Source: Dendrolimus kikuchii (Eukaryota; Arthropoda; Insecta; Lepidoptera; Lasiocampidae). Taken from it: 64,000 bases of DNA. Position 1 is the stretch's first letter, and each line of letters begins with the position of its first letter. The notes below the pieces were generated by a model. That model saw nothing but the letters and a program-made list of their open reading frames with translations. It was not told where the DNA came from and did no database searches. Shown here one piece after another: positions 11,868 to 21,645 of this stretch. The stretch covers positions 17,719,435-17,783,434 of the forward strand of contig CM034389.1 of NCBI GenBank assembly GCA_019925095.2, given 5' to 3'. The position numbers were made by a program, and so were the translations under genes.

Positions 11868-12110
11868 GCGAGTTTACACTGTGTCGAGCTATGCGATGTA
11901 CTGGAACGCGTTGGACGCGCTGCAGTCGAACTGTTCTAATATTAGTCTGCCACGTGTAACCTGAGTTTCGTCGTAAGTGAGAATGGTTAGTTTGTTGTTT
12001 AACAGACAATTGTGTTTCCGTTTTGTTGACGGTACATGTCGATCTTCGTTACTCAGTACGGTCGACCGCAGCGTAGAACCGCCCGCGTGCTAGTGTTGCT
12101 AACTACATAA
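11868..12110. promoter_or_regulatory. CpG-richer patch, possible promoter or first exon (speculative)
   Basis: In an otherwise CpG-poor region this stretch holds many CpGs ('gaacgcgttggacgcgctgc', 'cggtcgaccgcagcg', 'ccgcccgcgtgc') and a consensus-like donor 'cgtaagtgag' near 11970. There is no ORF of note and no known repeat signature. A promoter or 5' UTR exon is conceivable; an unrecognised repeat is equally possible. Confidence 0.2.
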
Positions 12111-12622
12111 AACGTACCACACAGTAGTATACAGATAATGCTGTTATTTGCTTATCACTTGTCTGTGTGCGTTTGGCCGACGCGACTGATAACGTCATGA
12201 GGACGTTTCGCGTAAAACTTCAGACCATTCAATTTAGAAATTCATCGTACTCTTCTTATTAAGAACTAGGGCTGCTCACTTGTCTTTGACCTTGTTCGCT
12301 ATAATTTTCTTTACCGCGGGAACTGTTGCATTGTCATTTGTTGCTATAAAAAAATATCCGCTATTTTCTAAGATTTTTAAGAGACTACTTGTTTTCAGTT
12401 GTTGACAGAGACTACTTAATTTGTATTAAATTTTGTATACACTGTCCGGTCTCTAAAACCGTGAAGAGAGAACAAATATTACTAACAAAAATAAGTACAC
12501 CATACAAACAATTTTTTTTTTTCATATTCGAATATTGTTTTGAATGTTTAAATATCTAATTGTTATTGGTGATTGTATTAAATAATAAGTATTTTTATAA
12601 GACAATACACCGTCGAAAAAAA

Positions 12623-12838
12623 ACAAATGTCGTTTCTAATGTCCCTGCTCCATCTGGGATAATGCTAATGTTAGTTACTGTGTCACGCATATGTAGCGGA
12701 GGGCTTAATGCGTTATTTATGATGAGATATTGTTATTAATTACTAATTAATGATAATTAAATATGGAGAGATAATGTATACACTAATGTCTTATTTATTA
12801 TCGGATTTATTTTTAACGCTATAAATAAGATACATTTG
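12623..12838 (+). repeat. Diverged 200-bp direct repeat, copy 1
   Basis: Shares an ordered series of blocks with 14917-15112: 'acaaatgtcgttt', 'catctgggataatgct', 'gttattaatta'-like, 'gataatgtatacactaatgt', and 'ttaacgctat'. Homology stops abruptly on both sides of each copy. Function unknown; could be a dispersed low-copy repeat. Confidence 0.7.
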
Positions 12839-12839
12839 G

Positions 12840-13428
12840 GAAGCCCAAGCATTAAGGAGAATGTATTTATTGTTCAGAAAATAATGACACATGAAGTTTT
12901 AAAGATAAACAGTGCGTTGTATAAGGAAATGTTGGTTACTGTTTAATATTAATTTATAGAATAAATTAGTATCTTGTCCACTCGTCCCAAGGTGAGTGTC
13001 TGTGGTTGTGTTTACTGTAGTACAATTCTCAACGGCTTTGTTTTAAAGTAGAAAAGCAAACAATAAAGAAAAGCGGAACAATACTGGAAAGATACATTAG
13101 CATTTTTATTTTAATAACCGCAATTTAGTCGAATAACACAGTATAATGACCTATAGTGCAGCGTAACGGAGTTAGGTTGTATTAGTGCTAAGCGTACATA
13201 CGATATTGGGTCCTTGGCAATGATAGGCAAGGGTTATTGACCGGTAGAAAAACTTTAAAAAAATATTCCTCTATAAAATACAATAGGTATGCTTAGTGAA
13301 ACGTTTTTCTGTTCGAAGCCCCCGTGCAATAATCCAGTATTCGAAAAACTCTAACTTTACAGGAAAAATTGTATTGTGTTCTTTGGACAGTTAGAAAAGT
13401 TCATAAAAATGTCATGAGGATATTTTTA
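12840..13428. other. AT-rich stretch, nothing recognised
   Basis: No gene, RNA or repeat end identified. Confidence 0.5.
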
Positions 13429-13925
13429 ACCGCCTTCCAAAAGGAGAAAGTTCTCAATTCGTTTGTATGTTTTTTTTAAGTGTGTTGTTCTGGACGGATG
13501 TCCAGAAACTGAGAAAGAATACAATTTCTTGTGGCTGGGCGTCCTGTTGTAGGAGGCCACAAAACAACCCACAGGCAGGTGGTTTTGTATTTGCCCGTCT
13601 GGATGGCAAGCACCCCTGGTCCAGAGTATGTCTCTATAATAACCTTGGGTTATATTCTGGCATTAGAGGCCAGTTTCCAGTATCCCTTAAGAGAGCAGCA
13701 GCGCATTTGTAGCACCTTTAGTGTTACAAATGTCCTTAGGCGATGTTAACCATTTTCCATCAGGTGGGCCGTCTGCCTGTTACTCGATTAAAACATAAAA
13801 GAACTATATAGGTATACTAATTTTTAATTAGTATATTTTGTAATTGTGTTGTTGAGGTGTTTTACTTTACACCGACTTCAAGATATTACAGAAATAAGTC
13901 GGTTAAATATATGTTTTTTTGTTTC
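13429..13925 (+). mobile_element. AACCGACTTC-type element, copy 1, with nested retroposon
   Basis: The left end 'aaccgccttccaaaaggag..gttctcaattcg' and the right block 'accgacttcaagatattaca..aagtcggttaaatat' match the ends of the copies at 20405-21124 and 29551-30070. Between them lies a decayed family-1 retroposon (13497-13800). A non-coding repeat, probably a non-autonomous DNA element. Confidence 0.55.
13497..13800 (+). mobile_element. Retroposon family 1, copy 2 (decayed)
   Basis: Recognisable blocks include 'gagaaagaatacaatttctt', 'ctggatggcaagcacccctg' and 'gcagcgcatttgtagcacc', with the shared 3' module to 'gtgggccgtctgcctgt'. The 3' A-rich tail is degenerate and no TSD is clear, so it is one of the oldest copies here. 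Confidence 0.7.
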
Positions 13926-13929
13926 TAGT

Positions 13930-14585
13930 GTCGGATAAAACAGACAGTCGGATAAAATCTGAAAAAAATTCCATACATAGAAACTAAGTCATAGAAGTTT
14001 ATTTTGATATAAAAAAAATTGTGAAGTAATAGTACATTACTGGGTTCTTTCGTGGGGGCGTAGAGTTTAAATATGAAAATAAATTAATATAATAAACAAA
14101 TGAACGAATGCTGAATTGAAAACTATTTTTGTCAATGAATATAATTTGCAATCTTATTATTCTTATGTGATAATTAAAGCGTGTTTTAAGATATATAGGT
14201 AGTGATCCGGAACTTAATTATACAAGAAGGATAAATCTTTTGAACTTCCTTATTTTACTTCCTTACCAAAAACAGTATGCACTGTGTATAAGTACCTACT
14301 ATTTATGTGTCAGTCCATGTTTGGTTATTGTTCACGTTTACTTCAAGCCAAACAGTGGTATTGTTTGTGTCAAATTACACAGCTGTTAGTGTGTGTTGTT
14401 TTTCTTACAATCTAGTATTGTGGCAACATTTGATAGTCAAAAAATTGCTAATACTGTATATACCTACACTAATTTTGATTATGAATATTCTGGTCTTATT
14501 AATAAAGAATTATTAACTTTTCAGAATTTATTTATTGCCGTGAAGAATTACTATGTAGAATTCTAATGTTAATGTGACCGATCTT
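13930..14585. other. AT-rich stretch, nothing recognised
   Basis: No supported feature. The plus ORF at 14307-14516 has no recognisable domain. Confidence 0.5.
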
Positions 14586-14589
14586 GTTG

Positions 14590-14725
14590 AAATTTTTTAT
14601 CCGAGTGGATCCCAGGATGGTTTAAATTCACAATTGGATCCGGTAGGTGGCGCTGCAACCGGGTTCTAAATTTTATTTTTTTGGGCAAGACAACGTATGT
14701 CGAGACCGCCTGTTTAATTTCTATA
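14590..14725 (+). mobile_element. Fragment of a Helitron-like element (family of 58863-59069)
   Basis: Matches the copy at 58863-59069 in order: 'gagtggatcccaggatggtt', 'attcacaattggatccggta', 'ggtggcgctgcaaccggg', 'gggcaagacaacgtatgtcg'. The terminal CTAG is lost. Confidence 0.55.
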
Positions 14726-14916
14726 ATAATATCAAACCACCGAAAGTTGGTTTCCGAAAGTTACCATGCCAGGAATCGAACCCAGAACCTCTGCATTCTA
14801 GTGAGCTAGGTCGACTATTAGTCCATTGGTAAATTATCAATCTTGCAAAAGATGTGGCCGGTTCACTGCCACTTCAGCCTAGTAATTTTCAAAGATTGAC
14901 ACAGGAATGAATAATG

Positions 14917-15112
14917 ACAAATGTCGTTTGTAACGTCCTGGTTCATCTGGGATAATGCTTGTGTTAGTGATTGTCTCATGCAGATGTATATATGTGATGC
15001 GATATTATTATTAATTGTTAATGACGTTAAATATTGTCAGATAATGTATACACTAATGTACCTACTATTCGTTATTGGCGTTATTTTAAACGCTATGAAC
15101 ACGACGCATTTA
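14917..15112 (+). repeat. Diverged 200-bp direct repeat, copy 2
   Basis: Partner of 12623-12838 (same blocks, same orientation, 2.3 kb apart). It ends near the perfect hairpin at 15139-15170, which copy 1 lacks. Confidence 0.7.
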
Positions 15113-15138
15113 GCTACAGTCAATAACTTTATAGTTGA

Positions 15139-15170
15139 AACCTGCAATTATGTTATCATAATTGCAGGTT
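15139..15170. repeat. Perfect 14-bp stem hairpin
   Basis: AACCTGCAATTATG, loop TTAT, then its exact reverse complement. No T tract suggests termination, and no surrounding element explains it. Confidence 0.8.
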
Positions 15171-15179
15171 GAATCGAAT

Positions 15180-17060
15180 TTCTATGTCATTGCATTGAGG
15201 TATATTTTCGTAATGGAGAAAAATCTATTAAAATATCTTTTGCAATAGACTTTGTCTTCAGTTGTTACTATACCAGGGTATGACTTAGCATTAGTAATTG
15301 TGATCAACTATTGAAATCTTTCGCAGAATTTTCCATTGTGGTGTCCAGATAGTGTTAAGATGGTAAATTGTAATTATGAATGACATTGGTCATTGGAGAT
15401 CGCGTATTCATGTGCAACACAGAATAACCATTTTAATTTTAGAAGTACTTATTTTATAATACAACAATAAACATCAATGATATTATAATTATACATATAC
15501 ATATACAATATGCGTGTTTGTCTGCCGATTATTAAAAAAAATAAAAAAAATTGTGCTGTTTATAATCTTAAATTATATATGGAAATTGTAAAATTTCTGT
15601 TATAAATTAGTTATTTTATTATTATTACAAATTTCTAAGAGAGCTATGTTTGTATAGGTATTTTGAAGCTATTTAAAAGATGGGGTTAGATTATGAACGA
15701 CGTAAAACAGGACCCATTATTAGAATTTTGATCTGTTTGTTCAGGTTTAACGTAATAACTACTGACATGATTTCGATGCGGTTTTTATTGATCAATAGCA
15801 AATGTTCTGACGTAAAATCTGCAGTACTTTATATCACGTGAATCCCGCGGGATTTTTCCTGAAAAGCGATATACAGTGGTACATAAAATTTCAAATATGA
15901 TTTTTTCTTTATGAAACACCTACACAAGAAACACAGCTATGAGAATAAAGTTCTTTTTAGATTTTCATTAGTTAAATAGAATTATATGAGCTAGCAACGT
16001 GTAAATGTCTGCAGTGTGCTTATTAAGCTTTAATCGACGTAATAAATTGCATTAACACGAATTGTTGACTGGGAAGGAGGTTACTCCGGTTATGGTCATA
16101 CAATAACCATGCTTACTCTTTTAGTTTTAACTCGTAGTGGAAATACAGGAAACGACTCTATACAGGTAATAACGTGATATGGATCTTATTTATTTATTTA
16201 TATTACTTCCAATATTTGTTTTAAATATATGTTTATAAATATTATATACTTACTTAACAAATTCTGTCATTATTGATGTACCTAACATCAATGAGCATGA
16301 TAGCGATCGCATTGATCTTATTAGTTTCAGGCAATGTTTCATTGTATCGTACATAAATAAAACTAATTTTGCAATGAGATATTAGGTACCTATCTAAATA
16401 TGATAAGTTTGTATTTAAATAGCGTAGATGTTTGATTTCAGTATCAAAACACATTGACTGAAACAACCAGCGGATATTAGTGGTCTATTTGCGATGTTTA
16501 AAATTCTAAACACGAGAACGTGAAAAGGATAAACGTTTCTAAAAATATTTTCAACAATTTTGTGTCCACATAGAAAGCAGAATCCTCTTATTCATGTAAA
16601 CGTTGAAAGTATTTTTCGATGCTTTTCAGTGAAGTTTGTACAGGAAGATCGCAAAGCCACGTAGCGGCTCCTTTGGGATACATGGAATTTATTTTGTGTT
16701 ATTTCGCCGACTGAACTCGATTTTGGACCGTCCGTTATGGACCGATTTGAGCATGTTTTTCACGATGTGTACAGTAATTATCGTTCTTCATTTTTGAGTT
16801 CCATATTGGATTTTGCTCAAACCAATAAAAACCATAAGGTAGATTAAATAGACACGGTCTTTGAAGGTGAAATATGTTTGAAGTGAATTTTGCTATGTTA
16901 TCCTATGTACCTTGTCGAAAGGTAAGAATACATAATAAAAATAGCCTTAAATGTATAACACCTTCTGAATGCTGTAGATGTATTATCATGTAGACGGCTC
17001 TCGAAGATGATATCAGCCATCACCAGCACAAATTACCACCAACACATTTAGTTGTGGTGT
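15180..17060. other. AT-rich stretch with one repeat shred
   Basis: Around 15760-15870 'gatttcgatgcggtttttattg..aaaatctgcagtac..aatcccgcggga' is a fragment of the family seen at 34838-35460. Otherwise nothing recognised. Confidence 0.45.
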
Positions 17061-17094
17061 ACATCCCTATTAATATTATAAATGCGAAAGTAAC

Positions 17095-17142
<48 letters not shown>
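17095..17142 (+). repeat. (TCTG)n microsatellite at Helitron 5' end
   Basis: About eleven to twelve uninterrupted tetramers. The same run is short in copies D and E (three or so units) and is a fixed part of the element head, not a random microsatellite. Confidence 0.9.
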
Positions 17143-17143
<1 letters not shown>

Positions 17144-17540
17144 TCCGTTTTCACGTAAAAACTACTGGACCGATTTGGCTGAAACTCAGTATATATATAT
17201 TTTCGATGCCGAGAATGAACATAGGATACTTTTTATCCCGGAAAATGCGATAGTTTCCGGGATAAAAGTATATTTGTCTCTCTGTTTGTTATCCTTTTAC
17301 GGAAAGACTTTTGGACCGATTTGGCTGATACTTGGTACATATGTAATTTGAATACCGAGGGTGGACAAGGGATATTTTTCATCCCGGATAATGGGATAGA
17401 TTTTGGGATAGATTTATGTAAAGATTATCCCAAAAGTGGGACAGGCTTTGGTTGGTTTTGTGATTTGCCATTTTCATCATTTTGGTTATTTTGTCCTTTT
17501 GCACTTTTGCTGTTTTGCTGTTTTGCTGTTTTGCTGTTTT

Positions 17541-18140
17541 GCTCTTCTGCTCTTCTGCTCTTCTGCTCTTCTGCTCTTCTGCTCTTCTGCTCTTCTGCTC
17601 TTCTGCTCTTCTGCTCTTCTGCTCTTCTGCTCTTCTGCTCTTCTGCTCTTCTGCTCTTCTGCTCTTCTGCTCTTCTGCTCTTCTGCTCTTCTGCTCTTCT
17701 GCTCTTCTGCTCTTCTGCTCTTCTGCTCTTCTGCTCTTCTGCTCTTCTGCTCTTCTGCTCTTCTGCTCTTCTGCTCTTCTGCTCTTCTGCTCTTCTGCTC
17801 TTCTGCTCTTCTGCTCTTCTGCTCTTCTGCTCTTCTGCTCTTCTGCTCTTCTGCTCTTCTGCTCTTCTGCTCTTCTGCTCTTCTGCTCTTCTGCTCTTCT
17901 GCTCTTCTGCTCTTCTGCTCTTCTGCTCTTCTGCTCTTCTGCTCTTCTGCTCTTCTGCTCTTCTGCTCTTCTGCTCTTCTGCTCTTCTGCTCTTCTGCTC
18001 TTCTGCTCTTCTGCTCTTCTGCTCTTCTGCTCTTCTGCTCTTCTGCTCTTCTGCTCTTCTGCTCTTCTGCTCTTCTGCTCTTCTGCTCTTCTGCTCTTCT
18101 GCTCTTCTGCTCTTCTGCTCTTCTGCTCTTCTGCTCTTCT
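17541..18140 (+). repeat. 75 perfect tandem copies of GCTCTTCT
   Basis: Exactly 600 bp in constant 8-bp phase with no substitution visible. It is preceded by one GCACTTTT and four GCTGTTTT units (17501-17540), showing stepwise unit replacement. Because 8 is not a multiple of 3, each frame cycles through the same 8-residue peptide period (LLFCSSAL on plus, RAEEQKSR on minus), so the very long ORFs here are artefacts. Confidence 0.97.
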
Positions 18141-19124
18141 GCTCTTTTGCTCTTTTGCTCTTTTGCTCTTTTGCTCTTTTGCTCTTTTGCTCTTTTGCTC
18201 TTTTGCTCTTTTGCTCTTTTGCTCTTTTGCTCTTTTGCTCTTTTGCTCTTTTGCTCTTTTGCTCTTTTGCTCTTTTGCTCTTTTGCTCTTTTGCTCTTTT
18301 GCTCTTTTGCTCTTTTGCTCTTTTGCTCTTTTGCTCTTTTGCTCTTTTGCTCTTTTGCTCTTTTGCTCTTTTGCTCTTTTGCTCTTTTGCTCTTTTGCTC
18401 TTTTGCTCTTTTGCTCTTTTGCTCTTTTGCTCTTTTGCTCTTTTGCTCTTTTGCTCTTTTGCTCTTTTGCTCTTTTGCTCTTTTGCTCTTTTGCTCTTTT
18501 GCTCTTTTGCTCTTTTGCTCTTTTGCTCTTTTGCTCTTTTGCTCTTTTGCTCTTTTGCTCTTTTGCTCTTTTGCTCTTTTGCTCTTTTGCTCTTTTGCTC
18601 TTTTGCTCTTTTGCTCTTTTGCTCTTTTGCTCTTTTGCTCTTTTGCTCTTTTGCTCTTTTGCTCTTTTGCTCTTTTGCTCTTTTGCTCTTTTGCTCTTTT
18701 GCTCTTTTGCTCTTTTGCTCTTTTGCTCTTTTGCTCTTTTGCTCTTTTGCTCTTTTGCTCTTTTGCTCTTTTGCTCTTTTGCTCTTTTGCTCTTTTGCTC
18801 TTTTGCTCTTTTGCTCTTTTGCTCTTTTGCTCTTTTGCTCTTTTGCTCTTTTGCTCTTTTGCTCTTTTGCTCTTTTGCTCTTTTGCTCTTTTGCTCTTTT
18901 GCTCTTTTGCTCTTTTGCTCTTTTGCTCTTTTGCTCTTTTGCTCTTTTGCTCTTTTGCTCTTTTGCTCTTTTGCTCTTTTGCTCTTTTGCTCTTTTGCTC
19001 TTTTGCTCTTTTGCTCTTTTGCTCTTTTGCTCTTTTGCTCTTTTGCTCTTTTGCTCTTTTGCTCTTTTGCTCTTTTGCTCTTTTGCTCTTTTGCTCTTTT
19101 GCTCTTTTGCTCTTTTGCTCTTTT
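18141..19124 (+). repeat. 123 perfect tandem copies of GCTCTTTT
   Basis: Exactly 984 bp in the same phase as the preceding block. It differs from it by a single C-to-T at unit position 7. It ends in degenerate units ('gctcttcgactctttt', 'ttgtccttttt') that revert towards the ancestral TTTTGTCC-like spacing and rejoin the conserved Helitron flank. Confidence 0.97.
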
Positions 19125-19595
19125 GCTCTTCGACTCTTTTTTGTCCTTTTTGTCCATGTTGCTCTTTTTGTCCTTTTTGCTGATGTTGTCCCTTTTGTCA
19201 TTTTTATAGTTTTCATTGACGGGGGATCGATAAATAAAACTAGGACTGTTTGTAATAGAGGATGAAAGTTTGCATGAGACCAATCATTTCTCAAGTTCAT
19301 AGATATAAAAATGCATCGTCTATAAAAATGCGATAGTAACTCGATATGTCTTTCTGTTAAGTTTTCGGAAAACACTGGGAATACTGGATCGCTTTTATTG
19401 TAATTTTGTTTAAATGTAGTTTTAAGGCCGAAAATGGACATATATACTCATGCCAGGAGATCGGCATGAGAATATATCAAGCATCGAGTTTGCGATATAA
19501 AATGAAGTGAATTTTTCGGGTGCAAATGGCACTAACATAAAAATGGTGTACATTGTAACCTGTATTAACGCCTGCTCTTTAAGCAAGAAGCAGGA

Positions 19596-19638
19596 ACTAG
19601 AGGTTAACCCGCGGCGCAGCCGCGGGGTAAACTCTAGT
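19596..19638 (+). repeat. Terminal hairpin of Helitron B
   Basis: Arms ACTAGAGGTTAACCCGCGG and CCGCGGGGTAAACTCTAGT pair at 17 of 19 positions around a CGCAG loop. The equivalent stem is present, more decayed, at 43795-43840 in copy E. A GC-rich hairpin at the 3' CTAG end is the expected termination signal of Helitrons, though here the stem includes the CTAG itself, which is atypical. Confidence 0.75.
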
Positions 19639-19639
19639 A

Positions 19640-20404
19640 AACATAATAAAATCATCATTATACTATTACCCTTTCATTTAGAGGTAGGCAACGAACTTGT
19701 CTTCAATAAGACTTGTTATGTTCCTGGCCCATGGATTTCATGTACCTTCGATGACGTCTTTATATAGGTATGTCGGTTTAAGTATCTGACTTTCTTTATT
19801 TCAATTTCTATATTACCTCCAATATTAATGAAATTTAGATGTATATTTATATCATGACCTAATAATGCCTTGCAATAACACCCGAGCAATTCAACTACAA
19901 TATATAATAGTGCTGGATGACAATAGTTATATGATTCAGTCCAAATCCAATAGTCGGTATAAATGTGAGAAGCAAGCCTTCCACATCGCTTCAGGCTACT
20001 AATTTCCTTTTAGCAAATATTCCGTCTCAGAACTTTCTGTCCACTTGGCATTTGTTTCCACTCAGTTTGCCAACCTAAAGGCGCTCCCTAGGAGAATATT
20101 TACTTTCGTAAAGGGCTGCCTGCATAAAAAAAACTGGTTAAATAATATAAATTAAAAGGAAAATATTGCGTGTAATAAAATTATAATTGAGATACTATAA
20201 TGACAAGAAGAAAAAAAAACAAAAAAAATAAACATTTAAATTAAATAATAGCATAAAAGGTTAATGTTTAAATAGGTTTGGACACTCCCAAAGTTAATAA
20301 AAAAATTAAAATATCCTTTTTATCTTTTTTAATTGTAGTTAGTTAAAAACCAGATAGATGATACGTATTATAATAAAATCTAAAATTATTTTCATATGTT
20401 TTTT
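19640..20404. other. AT-rich stretch, nothing recognised
   Basis: No supported feature. Confidence 0.5.
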
Positions 20405-21124
20405 TAGCAAAAACAAAACCTAGTTCAAACTAAAAAGCAAAAAATAAATATTTAATTGACTGATCAGGATATTGTAGAAAGTACAACATCTTGAAGTCGG
20501 TGCTTAGTAAAATATAAAAAAACAAACAAGAAATGTGCAAAATACAGAATTTTTTATGTTTTACTACGCGCCGACTTCAAGATGTTGTAGAAAGAAGTCG
20601 GTTAAATATATGTTTTTGCCTTTTATTTTGAAGTAGGTTTTGTTTTATTTTAAATATTGTTTACCTTTTAGTTGCGCAAATATTTGATAGCTTTATTCAT
20701 GAAGCTTTATCCTTAATATATTAAGCGCCTGTAGAAATTGTACTACTGGTATGCGTATATAAGGTTGCTATCTCACTCTTAGATATAGACGCTCGTCAAC
20801 AAGGGTTGCTCTCAATTTCCCTGCAATCCACTCATCAGATTCTGGCTTGGTGACAATGAGACCAGATCGAGGGTTTGTTGTTTAAAAAAAAACGGCCCAC
20901 AATTCGCGGAAAACTAATGTAACAAACAATTTTCGACGGTTTCGCACGGATTCCTTGGAATCCACTCATCAGATCCTTGGTGATCACGAGACCACGTCGG
21001 AAGTATCCACTTACGAATAAAGAAAAAAATTGAAAATCGGTACAAAGTTGACGGAGTAATCACGTAACACACATACAAAAAACATAAAAAGGAATTGAGA
21101 ATCCTCCTTTTGAAAGTCGGTTAA
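20405..21124 (-). mobile_element. AACCGACTTC-type element, copy 2, with a 260-bp palindrome
   Basis: The right edge (minus-strand start) reads 'aaccgactttcaaaaggagg' at 21124. The middle carries two diverged copies of the 'gatctgatgagtggat' unit ('ccactcatcagat' at 20828 and 20962). The left edge is a large inverted repeat: arms ~20405-20521 and ~20550-20665 around a 28-bp spacer. The best-conserved arm core is 'tacaacatcttgaagtcgg'. Same architecture as 29551-30070. Confidence 0.6.
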
Positions 21125-21163
21125 AAATAGTGGAAGTAAAAGTGCCACACTATCGTCGTTCTC

Positions 21164-21234
21164 ATTCATATTGAGTTACAGTAAGTTCTTTAATAACTGT
21201 AAAGAAGCCAGACTTACTGTAACTGAATATGAAT
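21164..21234. repeat. Foldback hairpin 1 (22 of 23 bp paired)
   Basis: ATTCATATTGAGTTACAGTA.. at 21164-21186 pairs with 21212-21234. It shares the terminal 'attcatattgagtta' with hairpin 2. Likely a tiny foldback MITE. Confidence 0.8.
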
Positions 21235-21354
21235 AAGACTGTTACTTTTTATGATAAAAATAATTTTAATTACTGTTAGAACAAAAATTGATACAGCTGT
21301 ATGACTCTTTTACGTTATGACATCATAACTTGCTATGCTCGTATAGACGGTCGT

Positions 21355-21437
21355 ATTCATATTGAGTTAGAATAAGTTTGTAGGTTCCTTTAAGGTTCTT
21401 AAAGAAGCTTACAAACTTACTCTAACTCAATATGAAT
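21355..21437. repeat. Foldback hairpin 2 (27 of 28 bp paired)
   Basis: ATTCATATTGAGTTAGAATA.. at 21355-21382 pairs with 21410-21437; pairing continues a few bases outward. Same family as hairpin 1, 120 bp away, same terminal sequence. Confidence 0.85.
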
Positions 21438-21645
21438 AAGACTGTAAGAGGCTGTGACACTTCGTATAAAGTATCTCAATTGATTTGTCTGTTATCTTAT
21501 CTCTGTTAGTTTAGGCATTTGACTGATTGACTGGTGTCAAATAACGGCATTCTTGTGTGTACTTGAAAAGTTACATTTCAATGAAAACTGAAATTATCCA
21601 CGTAAAAAAACAATTTTACTTTAAAATAATTGTATATACTTATTA

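Larger units (their letters stand above)
17064..19637 (+). mobile_element. Helitron-like element B carrying a 1.6-kb 8-bp minisatellite
   Basis: It begins A|TCCCTATTAATATTATAA at 17064 and ends CTAG|T at 19634-19637, matching the Helitron rule (5' TC, 3' CTRR, insertion between A and T). In order: (TCTG)n at 17095-17142; two 'gaccgatttggctga' blocks; a perfect internal hairpin at 17234-17264 (TATCCCGGAAA and its complement); 'gggatagatttatgtaaag'; the array 17501-19130; a tail including 'ttgcgatataaaatgaagtg'; and the terminal hairpin 19596-19638. No Rep/helicase is encoded, so it is non-autonomous. Related copies lie at 1, 23456, 34199 and 43795. A Helentron/INE-type assignment is an alternative, since those also carry central tandem repeats. 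Confidence 0.7.

Noticed and set aside
15139..15170. Rho-independent terminator
   Set aside because: No bacterial context, no T tract downstream; simply a hairpin.
17541..19124. CRISPR-like regular repeats
   Set aside because: Units are contiguous 8-mers without spacers, in a eukaryotic-type sequence; a minisatellite.
17321..19441. Five very long ORFs (575-651 codons) on both strands
   Set aside because: They are generated by stop-free 8-bp tandem repeats and include no recognisable protein domain; not genes.
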